From: Bifidobacteriaceae bacterium
GTDB taxonomy: Bacteria > Actinomycetota > Actinomycetes > Actinomycetales > WQXJ01
Direction: 5' to 3'
Length of the DNA: 7,387 nt
NCBI GenBank assembly: GCA_031268115.1
Contig: JAIRXV010000188.1
Location: forward strand, 1 to 7,387
Part shown: positions 6,356 through 7,387 of the stretch, one piece after another
How positions within the stretch are numbered: the stretch's first letter is position 1
Layout of the letters: every line of letters begins with the position of its first letter
Made by a program: the position numbers and the translations under genes
Notes under the pieces: model-generated
The model's database searches: none
What the model was told of the DNA's origin: nothing
Seen by the model: only the letters and a program-made list of their open reading frames with translations

Positions 6356-6427
6356 AGAGGTTCTGGCCATAGGCAATGCACCCGCGGGCCCCGGCCGCCG
6401 AACTGTTCGTATGGCCTCGCTGCCTCT
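6356..6427 (-). terminator. Interrupted inverted repeat just after rarA; possible terminator or structured 3' end
   Basis: Immediately after the rarA TGA, AGAGG (6427-6423) pairs with CCTCT (6360-6356) and GGCCATA (6416-6410) pairs with TATGGCC (6371-6365). Unpaired spacers of 6 and 4 nt lie between the two stems. The enclosed 38 nt are GC-rich and contain smaller self-complementary pieces (GCGG/CCGC). No U-tract follows, so it is not a canonical intrinsic terminator, but actinobacterial terminators often lack one. A structured 3' UTR is equally possible. Confidence 0.35.
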
Positions 6428-7387
6428 TCACCGCATCTGTTCTGGCACTGACTCGTCCGTGCCCACGGCCGGGTTCTCCCGGCCCAGCATCGTCCGAATC
6501 TTCTCCAAGCGCTCGGCCACCTGGCGTTCGTAGCCCCGGCCCGTGGGACGGTAGTAGCGCGCGTCCGCCAGCTCGTCTGGGGCGTACTGCTGGGCGGCGA
6601 TGGCGTGCGGTTCGTCGTGCGCGTAAACGTATCCCTTGCCGTGGCCGAGGCGCCCCGCCCCCGCGTAATGCGAATCGCGCAAGTGTGCCGGTACAAGGCC
6701 GATCCGCCCGGCGCGCACATCGGCTAGCGCCGCCTCGATCCCCAAGTACGCGGCGTTCGATTTCGGTGCGGACGCGAGGTACACCACGGCCTCAGCGAGG
6801 GGAATACGGCCTTCGGGCATCCCGATCGTCGCCACCGCTTCGGCCGCCGCCACCGCAAGCGGCAGTGCGTGTGGATCGGCCAGCCCGATATCTTCGGCCG
6901 CCAGCACGATGATCCGTCGCGCGATGAACCGCGGATCCTCGCCGGCCTCAATCATCCGCGCGAGATACCCGAGGGCGGCATCCACGTCAGAACCGCGCAC
7001 GGACTTGATGAACGCAGAGATCACGTCATAATGCTGGTCGCCGTCCTTGTCGTAGCGCACCGCGGCGATATCTACTGCCCGGCGCACCGTCTCAACGCCG
7101 ATGACGCTCGCCGCCTTGTCCGTCCCCCCGCGCCCTTCCTCGTCCTCTTCCACTGCCCCGGCCGCGGCCTCAAGGATCGTCAATGCCCGGCGCGCGTCCC
7201 CGCCGGATAGACGAATCAGCTGATCCCGCGCATCGGCGTTCAGCTCGACGGTCCCCGCCAGGCCGCGCTCATCCGAAACGGCACGGTCGATCAGAAGGCC
7301 GAGATCGCCATCGTCCAACGGTTGCAGCGTCAACAGAAGCGAACGCGACAACAAAGGCGAAATCACCGAACACGACGGGTTCTCCGT
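6428..7387 (-). CDS. rarA: Replication-associated recombination protein A (RarA/MgsA), C-terminal part, 5' end outside window
   Basis: RarA is a tetrameric AAA+ ATPase related to clamp loaders and eukaryotic WRNIP1. It acts at stalled replication forks and on DNA ends near single-stranded gaps. The 319 codons visible run from the sensor-1 region to the stop; Walker A and B lie upstream, outside the window. Seen: TENPSCSV at residues 1-8 (sensor 1), LLSRS (12-16, the SRC-like arginine finger), SGGDARRALTILE (61-73, sensor 2), DVISAFIKSVRGSD (121-134), PRFIARRIIVLAAEDIGLAD (152-171), PEGRIPLAEAVVYLASAPKS (191-210), and a C-terminal segment with PAHLRDSHY (233-241), GHGKGYVYAHDEP (248-260) and RYYRPTGRGYE (277-287). 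The frame is open to the window edge, so the GTG at 7366 is not the start. The position after ENPS is Cys where I recall Phe as usual. The gene ends 310 bp before rpsD. Confidence 0.96.
   Translation of the reverse strand, partial: TENPSCSVISPLLSRSLLLTLQPLDDGDLGLLIDRAVSDERGLAGTVELNADARDQLIRLSGGDARRALTILEAAAGAVEEDEEGRGGTDKAASVIGVETVRRAVDIAAVRYDKDGDQHYDVISAFIKSVRGSDVDAALGYLARMIEAGEDPRFIARRIIVLAAEDIGLADPHALPLAVAAAEAVATIGMPEGRIPLAEAVVYLASAPKSNAAYLGIEAALADVRAGRIGLVPAHLRDSHYAGAGRLGHGKGYVYAHDEPHAIAAQQYAPDELADARYYRPTGRGYERQVAERLEKIRTMLGRENPAVGTDESVPEQMR

Larger units (their letters stand above)
6118..6427. other. 310-bp rarA-rpsD intergenic region
   Basis: This is the only gap over 30 nt in the window. 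I find no tRNA, small gene with a credible start, or mobile element in it. On the minus strand it holds, in order, an interrupted inverted repeat after rarA (6427-6356), a stretch without recognisable elements (about 6355-6278), the candidate promoter (6277-6250), a tandem direct repeat (6238-6212), a hairpin (6178-6152) and the rpsD Shine-Dalgarno (6131-6126). An open frame crossing it (start near 6376) runs into rpsD in another frame and looks random. Confidence 0.8.

Noticed and set aside
6029..6376. Open frame through the rpsD leader that could be a leader peptide or small gene
   Set aside because: There is no ribosome binding site, no homology I recognise, and it runs into rpsD out of frame; an in-frame ATG at 6146 also gives nothing credible.
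6399..6409. CGAACAGTTCG, resembling an actinobacterial LexA (SOS) box downstream of rarA
   Set aside because: The half sites CGAAC and GTTCG are separated by 1 nt; the known box needs 4 nt, and the site follows rarA rather than preceding a promoter.
7364..7366. GTG as the start of the rarA gene
   Set aside because: The frame stays open to the window edge and encodes TENPSCS, part of the conserved RarA sensor-1 region, so this is an internal codon.

Overview
The window is a housekeeping segment of a high-GC genome, with every gene on the minus strand. Gene content and order (rarA, rpsD, DUF948, a DUF6167-like gene, alaS, ruvX, mltG, aroE), the cysteine-free S4 protein, the frequent GTG starts and the heavily G/C-biased third codon positions point to Actinomycetota, probably class Actinomycetes. 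S4 and AlaRS resemble Actinomyces/Cellulomonas-type sequences from memory; I cannot place the organism below class.

Reading in the direction of transcription (from high to low coordinates), the window opens inside rarA (7387-6428, 5' end missing), the AAA+ replication-fork maintenance protein. A 310-bp non-coding stretch follows (6427-6118). It holds a 72-nt interrupted inverted repeat directly after the rarA stop, a good -10 hexamer, a tandem 14/13-nt direct repeat and a perfect 9-bp inverted repeat, then a strong Shine-Dalgarno for rpsD. This is the only plausible transcription start region in the window.

From rpsD onward the genes form one tight block: rpsD (ribosomal protein S4), a 29-nt gap, DUF948 (small membrane protein), a 4-nt GTGA overlap, the DUF6167-like small membrane protein, a 26-nt gap, alaS (alanyl-tRNA synthetase, 888 aa), a 1-nt TGATG overlap, ruvX (YqgF-type RNase H-fold nuclease), a 4-nt GTGA overlap, mltG (endolytic murein transglycosylase), an 11-nt gap, and aroE (shikimate dehydrogenase, cut by the window edge after 111 codons). 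No terminator or obvious internal promoter separates them, so a single operon is likely. It joins translation (S4, AlaRS), RNA/DNA processing (RuvX), peptidoglycan synthesis (MltG) and aromatic amino acid synthesis (AroE).

I see no mobile element, CRISPR, tRNA, phage or defence system, and no frameshift or broken gene. The genes are ordinary and this layout is well known in actinobacteria. What deserves a second look is the structured rpsD leader, the region after rarA, the two uncharacterised membrane proteins between rpsD and alaS, and a (CCG)6 tract in alaS that alters a normally basic position in a glycine-rich motif.
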